Below are positions 27,457-36,641 of a DNA stretch of 52,745 bases, piece by piece. This DNA comes from Bacteroidales bacterium (lineage in GTDB: Bacteria; Bacteroidota; Bacteroidia; Bacteroidales; FEN-979). The stretch is from NCBI GenBank assembly GCA_014860625.1, contig JACZJJ010000067.1:1-52745 (forward strand). The letters run 5' to 3'. Positions within the stretch are counted from its first letter, which is position 1. Each line of letters opens with the position of its first letter. The notes beneath the pieces are model-generated. The model was not told the origin of the DNA. It did not search any database and saw nothing but the letters and a program-made list of their open reading frames with translations. A program made the translations under genes and the position numbers.

Positions 27457-28153
27457 TGAATCCAATGCGATCCGCCTTGTTGAGGATATCCTCTCCGGGA
27501 TTCCGGAGATTGAAGTCACCGATCGCTTTACCGATCCGGTAAAAGCACTGGTATCCATGAAACAGAAACCACCCGACCTGTTGTTCCTCGATATCCAGAT
27601 GCCCAGATTGAGCGGATTTGACCTTCTCAAAAGCCTTCGCACAGCAGGGATTCCCATTCTGGTGATCTTTGTGACAGCGTATGACCAGTATGCCATTGAA
27701 GCCTTTCATGAGGAGGCTTTCGATTACCTGCTCAAACCGGTTTCCCCGGAAGAGGTAAAAGATGCTGTTGGGCGCTTATTGCAGCGGGTTGACCTGTACC
27801 AAAGTGTTCAACGGATCGACCGGATGCTTTCGAGGATGGATGGGCAGAAAATTCAGATTCCTGACCGCAATGGCATCAATTTTTACGATCCTGCTGATAT
27901 CCTCTATATTGAAGCAGATGGCAACTACAGCACCATTCACCTGAAAACAAAATCACATCTTGTCACCCGCCAGATCGGATCCCTGGAAGAGATGCTTTCG
28001 GAGCATGGTTTTGTGCGAACCTGCCGGTCTGTGTTGATCAATCCCCGCTACCTGACACGCCTCGACCGGAAACAACATACCTGTATCCTTGATTATGAAG
28101 GCCGAACCTTTGAACTGCCTGTCTCCGAAGATCGGATGCGGGGGTGGGGGTAA
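27419..28153 (+). CDS. LytTR-family response regulator
   Basis: A 244-residue DNA-binding regulator. The receiver domain (about 5-120) has acidic residues VDDE, phospho-acceptor Asp58 in LLFLDIQMP, Thr in VTAYD and the conserved Lys in LLKPV. The LytTR DNA-binding domain (about 143-240) includes ILYIEADGNYSTIHL, EEMLSEHGFVRTCRSVLIN and LDRKQH. It is partner to the kinase whose end it overlaps. Targets are not identifiable here. The stop at 28153 is followed on the other strand by a decayed T9SS gene. Confidence 0.93.
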   Translation: MQKKVLQTVLVDDESNAIRLVEDILSGIPEIEVTDRFTDPVKALVSMKQKPPDLLFLDIQMPRLSGFDLLKSLRTAGIPILVIFVTAYDQYAIEAFHEEAFDYLLKPVSPEEVKDAVGRLLQRVDLYQSVQRIDRMLSRMDGQKIQIPDRNGINFYDPADILYIEADGNYSTIHLKTKSHLVTRQIGSLEEMLSEHGFVRTCRSVLINPRYLTRLDRKQHTCILDYEGRTFELPVSEDRMRGWG

Positions 28154-28617
28154 TTACCTGATCACCACTAATTTTTCAATCCGTGTTCCCTCCTTCGTTC
28201 TAAAAATAATCGTATAAAGTCCTGCTGGTAGCGACCGAAGATCCAACTGCTTCCGGGTTTGGCCAGATGTTGAGAGTCAACACTTTTTCTTCTGGGACAC
28301 CGGTACAGGTCTCCACAACCACGCTGAATTCCTGAGAGGACGATCCGGGATCAAAAATGGAATAACTGCCGTCACTTTCGTGATATCGAATGACGCGTTA
28401 TTCTGGGTGAAATAGAGATTCTGGAGGCTATCCATGGTAAGTCCGGATGGCCATGTGTATCCACTAACAAAAACAGTTTTATTGCCGGAGAGGTCAATTT
28501 TTGCGATCGTATTAGAGTAAGTCCCTGTATAACTAGCCCAGCTATGGTTTGAAAACTCAAGCTGAAATGGTCTATTGTATTATCCGGTGCAAAGGATGGA
28601 TGAAAGGTTCAGACTAT
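28154..28617 (-). pseudogene. T9SS-sorted protein, decayed fragment
   Basis: Three minus-strand frames encode consecutive parts of one exported protein. Frame one reads SNHSWASYTGTYSNTIAKID and KTVFVSGYTWPSGLTMDSLQ (NHL-repeat-like). Frame two reads DGSYSIFDPGSSSQEF and continues to LTLNIWPNP, the start of a type A sorting domain. Frame three reads QLDLRSLPAGLYTIIF and ends EKLVVIR with a stop at 28154, the usual end of such a domain. Each junction needs a frameshift, and the sorting domain is shortened. No start codon or signal peptide remains. Confidence 0.7.
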
Positions 28618-28633
28618 TGTAAGAATCCAGCAT

Positions 28634-30241
<1,608 letters not shown>

Positions 30242-30291
30242 AGGATGGGGGATTTATCCTACGAAAATAAGAAATTTCAGTGATTTGTTTT

Positions 30292-30333
30292 CGTCCTTCG
30301 TCTTTCCTCCTTCGTCCTTCGTCTTTCCTCCTT
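30292..30333. repeat. heptamer array CGTCCTT-type, 6 units
   Basis: Six 7-bp units in the order CGTCCTT, CGTCTTT, CCTCCTT, repeated twice. The unit is the reverse complement of the GACGAAG repeat at 13949-13983. The array ends 2 bp from the PorP/SprF stop codon (30336-30338). Confidence 0.85.
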
Positions 30334-30335
30334 CG

Positions 30336-31439
30336 TTAAAAAGAGCTACATTCGAGTTTTGATAGTTTTGGCCCCTTTTCCTCAACGATGATACACTCTT
30401 CGTACTTGTTTTTATTGAAACTCTGCGGGTTCTGGAACTCCAGGATCAGACCGATCTCATGGGCTCCCCCGGTACTCTGAAGGCTTCCCGATAACTGGAG
30501 ATCATAACTGTACATGAATTTCAGGCTCAGGTTTTCAGTGATGTTATACCTGTATCCGGCTAGCAGGATCAGGGCTGTTGAGGTTTCATGGGTGCTGCTG
30601 AACTTGAAATATCCTCCTGCATAAACATTGTATTTCAGAACGTTGACGCCAGCTTGCAACGAGTTCATCCCATTCTGGTTCTGATACATGATACCGGGAT
30701 TGATCAGCAGCGGGTCACCGAAACCAAGAACGGAATTCTGTGTGGCATAGGGACCTTTCCCCAGAGACAGTACAACGTCGAGATGTGCCACATACTTTCG
30801 CGGAAGAGGGGATTTGGATAGTTGATAGATCGATTCATCGGGCTCAAACAGGTGGTCGGCCGAAAATCCGACGGTTCCGGAAAGTATACCTGTTTGGGTT
30901 ACAAACTTCAGCAACCCGCCTACACCAAAATCGGGAAACAGCCGTTGAAAATTATCGGGAGGATTGACTTCCGAAGTATAAATGCTTCCGTATTTTTCGT
31001 TTAACTGGTCGCTGAAGACGAAATCGTTCCAGTGTACCCATTTCTGCACTACAGCGGCCTTCATTCCAACCTGGCAAATCATCGAGGAGGTGAGTGGAAT
31101 CCGAACCGAGACTGTAAGTCCGGCAGAAAGATTCCGGACAAATCCGATCCCTTCATTATCACGGTTGATTATGATCCCGATTCCTCCTGATCCCGGAAGC
31201 CTTCGGTCACCCAGATCCGCAGAAAAATAGAGGGTGTGGAAATCCACTGGCAGGTTTGGCCACTGATCCCTGTAAGAGAATCTCGCCCGGATGCCGTTGT
31301 TGAGCCCGGTAAAGGCGGGGTTGTAGTAGAGAGGCGCATTCTGCCACTGCGAATAATTGGGATCCTGACCCCTGGAAACAGAGATCATCAGCATCAACCC
31401 AAGAATAGGGATCAGCTGGCTTATTACTCTCTTTTTCAT
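30336..31439 (-). CDS. PorP/SprF family T9SS membrane protein
   Basis: A 367-residue outer-membrane protein. Signal peptide about 1-24, then the family start DPNYSQWQNAPLYYNPAFTG and SYRDQWPNLP, GGIGIIINRDNEG, and barrel strands to the end. The PorP/SprF family works with the type IX secretion machine. In Flavobacterium, SprF-like proteins are dedicated partners for secretion or anchoring of type B-sorted proteins. Here the gene follows by 17 bp a protein with a type B sorting domain and is the last gene of the sigma-54-controlled operon. It is therefore likely to be the partner of that cargo. Confidence 0.92.
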   Translation of the reverse strand: MKKRVISQLIPILGLMLMISVSRGQDPNYSQWQNAPLYYNPAFTGLNNGIRARFSYRDQWPNLPVDFHTLYFSADLGDRRLPGSGGIGIIINRDNEGIGFVRNLSAGLTVSVRIPLTSSMICQVGMKAAVVQKWVHWNDFVFSDQLNEKYGSIYTSEVNPPDNFQRLFPDFGVGGLLKFVTQTGILSGTVGFSADHLFEPDESIYQLSKSPLPRKYVAHLDVVLSLGKGPYATQNSVLGFGDPLLINPGIMYQNQNGMNSLQAGVNVLKYNVYAGGYFKFSSTHETSTALILLAGYRYNITENLSLKFMYSYDLQLSGSLQSTGGAHEIGLILEFQNPQSFNKNKYEECIIVEEKGPKLSKLECSSF

Positions 31440-31456
31440 CTCTCCTCGGTTTAATG

Positions 31457-32632
31457 TTATCGTAAAATCGTTACTGTTCCAAACAGTTGTTTATTCCCGT
31501 TGCCGGGATCGCTCCCCTGCCAGACAGAACCATCGACAAATTCGGCGCTGGCTTTCCACATATAGGTGCCCTGAGGCATTAGCTCTCCGTTATAGGTGCC
31601 ATCCCAACTTTCCACCGGCCGGCCGTTGTCGTCCAGTTTCGTCGATTCCCAAAGCAGGTGCCCCCAATTGTCGTAGATCTCAATCCTGTATCTCTTCAGG
31701 TTCACCCCTGCAGGTTTGAATTGCCCGCCAAGTCCGTTTGTCACCGTTGGCGCAAATGCATTGGGGATGAACAGCCCCTTGAAGAGTAGGGTGTAGGGAT
31801 AGGAGATGGTGTCGATGCAGTTGATGGGGTTGATGGCAATGAGTTTGATGCGGTATGTCCCGTCATAAGAGTAATCAACTACAGGGTCAACATCATAGGA
31901 GGTAGATCCGTTTCCGAAGTTCCAGTAATAGAATTTAGCCCCTACCGAGTTGTTTTTGAACTGAACCCTGCCCGGAACATTGCCTACATTGTCCCTGATT
32001 GAAAAGGATGCAATGATGGTCTCAACTTGCATGGTAATCTCATTTGACTCAACAGTTACCGGGCCGTTTTTTAGCGTTGTGTTGGTCATGGTACATCTTA
32101 CTCCATCCCGGTTTTGGATGGCATTCTCTGTGTAATAGGATTCGTTATCACCAACGGTTATGTCGTTTTTATACCATTGATAGATCGGATTTGTTCCAGG
32201 TCGCGTGGCTGTAGCCCTGAAGGTCACAGTTTCTCCGGGGCATATAGGATTCTTATTCACTCTGATGGAGATGGCTGGCGTCTGTTTGATTTCGTCTACC
32301 CTGATCATTCCCACCTTCATGTTAATGCATCCGGAAACTCCGAAAGCCGCGACTGTATAGTAAAATAGTCCTTTCTGATTCCATTCCACGGTTACCACCG
32401 GGCCGTTATTCCCATTTACGAAGACAACGTTTGGAGGCAGCGCTTCCGTCGCTAACCTGGTGTCGGTAAAAATATGCCACACATAGGTTTCGCCTGCTAC
32501 GGGCTCAACACCCAGCTCAAACCTCTCGCCCTCAACCACCACCGCAGATTCCTGGGCGACGGTTGAGGTGAGAGGAGCGAGCACCAGTACGAAAGCAATG
32601 GTGAGGCGTTTGATGATATGCAATGATCGCAA
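31457..32632 (-). CDS. T9SS type B sorted surface protein with PKD domain
   Basis: A 391-residue exported protein. Signal peptide about 1-26. The N-terminal domain (about 35-112: PVAGETYVWHI to CINMKVGMIRV) is related to that of the preceding gene. An Ig-like segment follows (about 115-200), then a PKD domain (about 207-285: FKNNSVGAKFYYWNFGNGST, DYSYDGTYRIKL). The gliding-motility/T9SS type B sorting domain covers about 290-391 (FIPNAFAPT, YRIEIYDNWGHLLWES, WDGTYNGELMPQGTYMWK, GTVTILR). The reading frame opens with TTG at 32632, directly after the TAA of the upstream gene; no ATG fits the signal peptide. The abutting stop and start suggest translational coupling. Confidence 0.85.
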   Translation of the reverse strand: MRSLHIIKRLTIAFVLVLAPLTSTVAQESAVVVEGERFELGVEPVAGETYVWHIFTDTRLATEALPPNVVFVNGNNGPVVTVEWNQKGLFYYTVAAFGVSGCINMKVGMIRVDEIKQTPAISIRVNKNPICPGETVTFRATATRPGTNPIYQWYKNDITVGDNESYYTENAIQNRDGVRCTMTNTTLKNGPVTVESNEITMQVETIIASFSIRDNVGNVPGRVQFKNNSVGAKFYYWNFGNGSTSYDVDPVVDYSYDGTYRIKLIAINPINCIDTISYPYTLLFKGLFIPNAFAPTVTNGLGGQFKPAGVNLKRYRIEIYDNWGHLLWESTKLDDNGRPVESWDGTYNGELMPQGTYMWKASAEFVDGSVWQGSDPGNGNKQLFGTVTILR

Positions 32633-33619
32633 TTACGGGTTCTTAACGATAAACGGACCGGTTGCGGGATCAGGAGTAACAGTTGGACGAGCCATGATTG
32701 TCTGGTCAACACTCTTTCCAAAAACGATTTCGGGGTTGCAGTCAGTTTCCGAAATAACGTCATCAAGTGAAGTTGCACCAACGGTGATCACACCATCTAC
32801 GCCAATCGTAATGGCAAGATCGGCAAGCGTTTCAAAGTAGTTGTTGTCAACCTCTATCTTTACGTAGATCGGCAGGCTTCCGTCAAAGGCACAGGTTGCC
32901 ATATCCGTTGAGGTAGCAATATTTCCTGCAATTGTTGTAGCATGTTCTACAGTGAAAAGTGAGTCAGTTGCCCAGGTAACGGTGGCAAGGGTTTGAACGG
33001 CATCGAGTCCTTCAATCCGGAATGACGGGGTCCATTCACCGGCATAGTTGGATGCGATAACTCTGGCATACAACAGGTTTGTACCGTATTCATAGGCTAC
33101 GGTCGAAGGACTGCCCGGTGTAACAATCGCGGAAGTTACGTTGGCAGCGCAGTAGGTTCCGTTACCACCCGCACCACCCATGTTGTAGATGGCCAGCAGG
33201 AAGGTGTTAATCGGGATGATTTCCCATACTTTCATGTTCATGGCGTCACACGTACCGTTGTTTCCAGCAAAGTTTACCACCAGGTAATAGGGGTTGGTCA
33301 TTCCGTTTACTACAGCTTGTGCCGACCAGGTGATCTCGATCTGGTCCTGTCCGACAGCAGGTGCATTGTAGGTTCCTGATGCAATAATTTCAATACCGGG
33401 ACTCGGAACCACTCCGGTGGTGCTTAACAGGTCGACATTGGTCGTTACATACCAGGTAAAACTTCCGGTAGTGCTGCTGTAGGGGTTGTCAATAAGAACC
33501 TTATAGATATAGGGCTCTCCGGCAGCAGGAGTTAATGGTCCAGGTGTGCAGTTTTGTGCATTAACCGATACGAAACCAGCGAATAACGCCAGTAATGTCA
33601 TTGCGATTTTTGTTTTCAT
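32633..33619 (-). CDS. exported surface-operon protein sharing N-terminal domain with type B cargo
   Basis: A 328-residue exported protein. Signal peptide MKTKIAMTLLALFAGFVSVNA. Domain one (about 25-140) has TPAAGEPYIYKV, QIEITWSAQAVV and CDAMNMKVWEI, and is similar to the N-terminal domain of the next gene product. A second beta-rich region (about 145-328) contains Cys residues that may form disulfides. No sorting domain and no enzyme motif are seen. I use ATG 33619 because it begins the signal peptide; 33652 would add 11 residues before it. It may be a secreted subunit that assembles with the type B-sorted protein. Function unknown. Confidence 0.75.
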   Translation of the reverse strand: MKTKIAMTLLALFAGFVSVNAQNCTPGPLTPAAGEPYIYKVLIDNPYSSTTGSFTWYVTTNVDLLSTTGVVPSPGIEIIASGTYNAPAVGQDQIEITWSAQAVVNGMTNPYYLVVNFAGNNGTCDAMNMKVWEIIPINTFLLAIYNMGGAGGNGTYCAANVTSAIVTPGSPSTVAYEYGTNLLYARVIASNYAGEWTPSFRIEGLDAVQTLATVTWATDSLFTVEHATTIAGNIATSTDMATCAFDGSLPIYVKIEVDNNYFETLADLAITIGVDGVITVGATSLDDVISETDCNPEIVFGKSVDQTIMARPTVTPDPATGPFIVKNP

Positions 33620-33669
33620 AATGGTTGGTTTTTGGGTTAATTGATGGTTCATAATGTTTCATTTATTTG

Positions 33670-34956
33670 TTAAAAATTTCGAGTGATATCAGGCCTTGCA
33701 AGTACCGTTACGGTAACAACAGGCCGGCCGGCTTCGGGAGTAACATTTCCGGATGGATCTTCAAGCCAGTATATAATGGTGTTATCTCCTAAGGGAAATT
33801 GTATGTTTGAAGGGTACATTGAGATCTGACCTGTGCCGGTGATGATTGTTCCACCAACCAGCTCAATCCTCCAGTGAAGGATAAGCTCTTCAGGAGGGGA
33901 GCAGTTGTCGGAGAAGGTTGCCAGATCTAAGTCAAGGATGGTGTTGCCAGAATGAAATGTATGATAATCAGGGCGTTCTGGTGTGAAATCACCCATGCCA
34001 TCCCACCAGGCCTCAACGATATCCTGCACACATAAGTAGATGGAATCCGGAAAATTGAGGAAGTAAGGTGGCTCATCATCCAGGACTGTTACCGAAGCCG
34101 TGGTCGAGGAGCTGCAACCTGCTGCCTCTGCAGTGATTGTGAAGACTGTTGTTTCGGGTTGTTGTGGGTTGGTGCTGTAAAGTGTTCCAGTTATTGGGGT
34201 CCCACTCCCGGATGCCGCCATGCCTGTGATTAGAGTTGTATTGTCGCGAATCCAGCTGAAGGTGGTCCCGGGAACACTGTTTGTGGTGGTCAGTACGATC
34301 GGCGTGATAGCTGATCCCGGACAGACTGTTTGTGTAGCGGGAAAAGCAGTAACCAGCGGAACCGGACAGTAACTCCTGATTACAATGTCATCAACTCTGT
34401 TGTAAGCCGAATCGATCACGAGCCCGCTTCCCTGGGTAGGTTCGTTGGTGAGCATCAGCCACCGGATGCTTATTGAGGCCTGATTGTCGCATGAAGCGGG
34501 AAGCGTAGTTGGAGGAATCTGGAACCAATGGTTTCCCGGGGAGATTGAAAACGTTGTGAATGTTGTCCATACAGGTGAGATGCCGATTTTGTATTGGATA
34601 AGGAAATCTCTGGGCCCGAAGTCTGATGGAGTGAAGGATTTTTGCCTTGACTCAAAGGTGAGATCCCCATACCCGGCTGTCGAAAATTCGATTTGCCAGT
34701 ATTTGGTAAGCGCCCCATTACTCCAGAGTTGTGCTGCGGCACAGCGTGTTGTGAAACCCGAGTGATTAAATGAAAGGTTACCTGCTCCTCCGTGAAGTGT
34801 GAGGGTCTTGGTCAGGTTTACCGGAGCGCCTCCATCTGCGATAGCATCATCAGGATTATTTGGGAAGTCCCACCGCACAACGACAGATTGGGACAATCCC
34901 TGCAATCCGGTTGCAAGAATCAATACAATCGCCCCGATGTGTAAAAATCTTCTCAA
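33670..34956 (-). CDS. exported beta-sandwich protein, first gene of surface operon
   Basis: A 428-residue exported protein. Signal peptide about 1-23. The first part (about 24-195) is a jelly-roll-like region (VVRWDFPNNPDD, YWQIEFSTAGYGDLTFES, RVDDIVIRSYCP). A PKD-like/Ig domain follows (about 196-290: TQTVCPGSAITPIVLTT, FTITAEAAGCSSSTTASVTV). The last part resembles HYR-type domains (DNCSPPEELILHW, PLGDNTIIYWLEDPSGN). No T9SS sorting domain is present at the C-terminus. Its start lies 38 nt after the predicted sigma-54 transcription start. Role unknown; probably a structural surface component. Confidence 0.78.
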   Translation of the reverse strand: MRRFLHIGAIVLILATGLQGLSQSVVVRWDFPNNPDDAIADGGAPVNLTKTLTLHGGAGNLSFNHSGFTTRCAAAQLWSNGALTKYWQIEFSTAGYGDLTFESRQKSFTPSDFGPRDFLIQYKIGISPVWTTFTTFSISPGNHWFQIPPTTLPASCDNQASISIRWLMLTNEPTQGSGLVIDSAYNRVDDIVIRSYCPVPLVTAFPATQTVCPGSAITPIVLTTTNSVPGTTFSWIRDNTTLITGMAASGSGTPITGTLYSTNPQQPETTVFTITAEAAGCSSSTTASVTVLDDEPPYFLNFPDSIYLCVQDIVEAWWDGMGDFTPERPDYHTFHSGNTILDLDLATFSDNCSPPEELILHWRIELVGGTIITGTGQISMYPSNIQFPLGDNTIIYWLEDPSGNVTPEAGRPVVTVTVLARPDITRNF

Positions 34957-35005
34957 ATGACTGAACTAAACAAACACTAAATCCACGATAACTGCTGGTA
35001 GACCG

Positions 35006-35019
35006 GCAAAATATGTGCC
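35006..35019 (-). promoter_or_regulatory. sigma-54 (-24/-12) promoter of the T9SS surface operon
   Basis: On the minus strand the sequence AGGCACATATTTTGCC has GGCAC at -24 and TTGC at -12, with exactly 10 nt between GG and GC, as required for sigma-54 (consensus TGGCACG-N4-TTGC). Only the first T and the G after CAC differ. Transcription would start near 34994, 38 nt before the ATG at 34956. The adjacent upstream gene encodes a sigma-54 activator. Confidence 0.75.
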
Positions 35020-35023
35020 TCTC

Positions 35024-35046
35024 ACATATGATCATTTACCATATGT
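35024..35046. promoter_or_regulatory. inverted repeat next to sigma-54 promoter
   Basis: A perfect 7-bp inverted repeat ACATATG-N9-CATATGT, centred 17 bp upstream of the -24 element. It could bind the activator or a second regulator, but it is closer than usual for an enhancer. Confidence 0.5.
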
Positions 35047-35150
35047 TTATAAGTGTCTATTTATGAGAGAGAAAACAAAAAGGAGACGTTATTCTGGTGA
35101 AAAACGAGTTGCCTAAACTGAGGGTCAGCGAAGGAAATAATGGAATAAAT

Positions 35151-35164
35151 CGCACAGGTGTGCG
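35151..35164. promoter_or_regulatory. palindrome CGCACAGGTGTGCG, candidate activator enhancer or terminator
   Basis: Six-base arms CGCACA/TGTGCG around GG. Its centre is about 163 bp upstream of the predicted sigma-54 start, a normal enhancer distance, and 3 bp beyond the activator stop codon. As a terminator it would have a 2-nt loop and a poor T tract, so an NtrC-type binding site is at least as likely. Confidence 0.45.
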
Positions 35165-35167
35165 GTT

Positions 35168-36604
35168 TTAGGAGGGGTTTATTTCACGTTTAACGGCGAT
35201 ATTGTATTTTTTCATTTTACGGATCAGTGCATCCCTGGAAATTCCAAGCATATCCGCTGCAGCCTTCTGGTTAAACTCACACCAGTGAAGCGCTTTTTGA
35301 ATCTGGTCAATTTCAGTATCCTGAAGTGTTGAGACGACCGTGGATGTCGCCTTTACCGTACCGTAGGCTGTTTTCAATGGAAAATCCTGAGCTCCCAGCG
35401 TGCCTCCTTTGAAGAGGATGACTGCTCTTTCAGCCATGTTCTTCAGTTCCCTGACGTTGCCCGGGAAATAATAGGATTTCAATTCACGGAAAACATCCTG
35501 TTCGATTTTCGGGGTGGTTGAGTTGATCCGTTTTGAAAACAACTCAATGAAATAGACCAGAAGAGGTTCAATATCTTCCGGCCTCTCCCGAAGTGGAGGA
35601 ATATGAATGGTAAGTGTATTCAGCCGGTGCAATAGGTCCAGCCTGAACCGTTTCTCTTCAACCAATACATCGAGATCGTGATTGGTAGCTGTGATGAGAC
35701 GGAAATCAGTATCCACAGGTTTGGTATCGCCAACCCGGGTAACTTTCTTATCTTCCAGAACACGTAGCATCTTGGCTTGCAGGGGAAGAGGCATATCTGC
35801 AATTTCATCGAGGAAGAGTGTACCATTGTTGCAGATCTCAAAAAATCCTTTCTTCTCCAGGTCGGCACCGGTAAAAGCACCTTTCTTGTGACCGAAAAAC
35901 TCGCTCTCATAGAGTGATTCTGTAATGGAACCGCTGTTTACGGAATAGAGAATCTCATCTTTCCGTTCGCTGGCGTAATGGATGATCCGGGCTATGTTCT
36001 CCTTTCCGGTACCACTCTCTCCCATGATAAGCACACTGGTGTCCCTGAATTTGGCAGCCTGCATGGCAAGATCAAGAACCCCTTTCATTTGTCTGCTTAC
36101 ACCAATCAGATGACGTTCTATTCGCTCTTCCAGTGTCCTGGAAATCAGGGAGTTTTTTAACTCAACCTGACTCAGTCTCCGGTTAAGCCAGAGAAATTTT
36201 TCCGTTCGCTCGATGGCTATCTGGATATCAACATGCCTGAACGGTTTCTTCAGGTAATCGATGGCGCCGAGACGCATTGCTTTGATTACTGTCTCCATAT
36301 CACCGTGTGCGGAGACGATGATCACTTCGATATCGGGATAAATCTCTTTAACCTCCTTTAAAATTTCCAATCCGCTGATCCCCGGCAATCGCACATCCAG
36401 GATCAGCAGGTCAATCTCCTTCTCCTCCAGCAGTTGAATCCCCGCTTCTCCGGTGTTTGCCTGAAAAGCCAGAAACCCTTTGTGCTGAAAAAACTCTGTA
36501 AGCTCTTCCGTGAAATGAAGGTCATCATCGAGGATGAGTACAGATAGTTTCTCCTTTGCGGAGGAATTGGAAAGTGGAATTCTTTTCATTTCACTGCGAG
36601 CCAT
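35168..36604 (-). CDS. sigma-54-dependent response regulator (NtrC family)
   Basis: A 478-residue activator. The receiver domain (about 20-135) has phospho-acceptor Asp70 (LLILDVRLPG). The AAA+ domain (about 165-395) has Walker A GESGTGK (195-201), the sigma-54 contact loop GAFTGA (242-247) and Walker B GTLFLDEIAD (261-270). A Fis-type helix-turn-helix covers about 437-470 (NQKAAADMLGISRDALIRKM). All elements needed to open sigma-54 promoters are present. It follows the hybrid kinase gene by 37 bp in the same direction, and the next transcription unit downstream has a sigma-54 promoter. The likely circuit is kinase, this regulator, then the T9SS surface operon. Confidence 0.94.
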   Translation of the reverse strand: MARSEMKRIPLSNSSAKEKLSVLILDDDLHFTEELTEFFQHKGFLAFQANTGEAGIQLLEEKEIDLLILDVRLPGISGLEILKEVKEIYPDIEVIIVSAHGDMETVIKAMRLGAIDYLKKPFRHVDIQIAIERTEKFLWLNRRLSQVELKNSLISRTLEERIERHLIGVSRQMKGVLDLAMQAAKFRDTSVLIMGESGTGKENIARIIHYASERKDEILYSVNSGSITESLYESEFFGHKKGAFTGADLEKKGFFEICNNGTLFLDEIADMPLPLQAKMLRVLEDKKVTRVGDTKPVDTDFRLITATNHDLDVLVEEKRFRLDLLHRLNTLTIHIPPLRERPEDIEPLLVYFIELFSKRINSTTPKIEQDVFRELKSYYFPGNVRELKNMAERAVILFKGGTLGAQDFPLKTAYGTVKATSTVVSTLQDTEIDQIQKALHWCEFNQKAAADMLGISRDALIRKMKKYNIAVKREINPS

Positions 36605-36641
36605 GCTGTTCCTCTTCTTCTACGAAAATATGCCGCAAACG

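Noticed and set aside
30258-30270. TATTTTCG upstream of the YfcC gene as a promoter
   Set aside because: The -7 box differs from TAnnTTTG at a key position and no -33 element is at the right distance.
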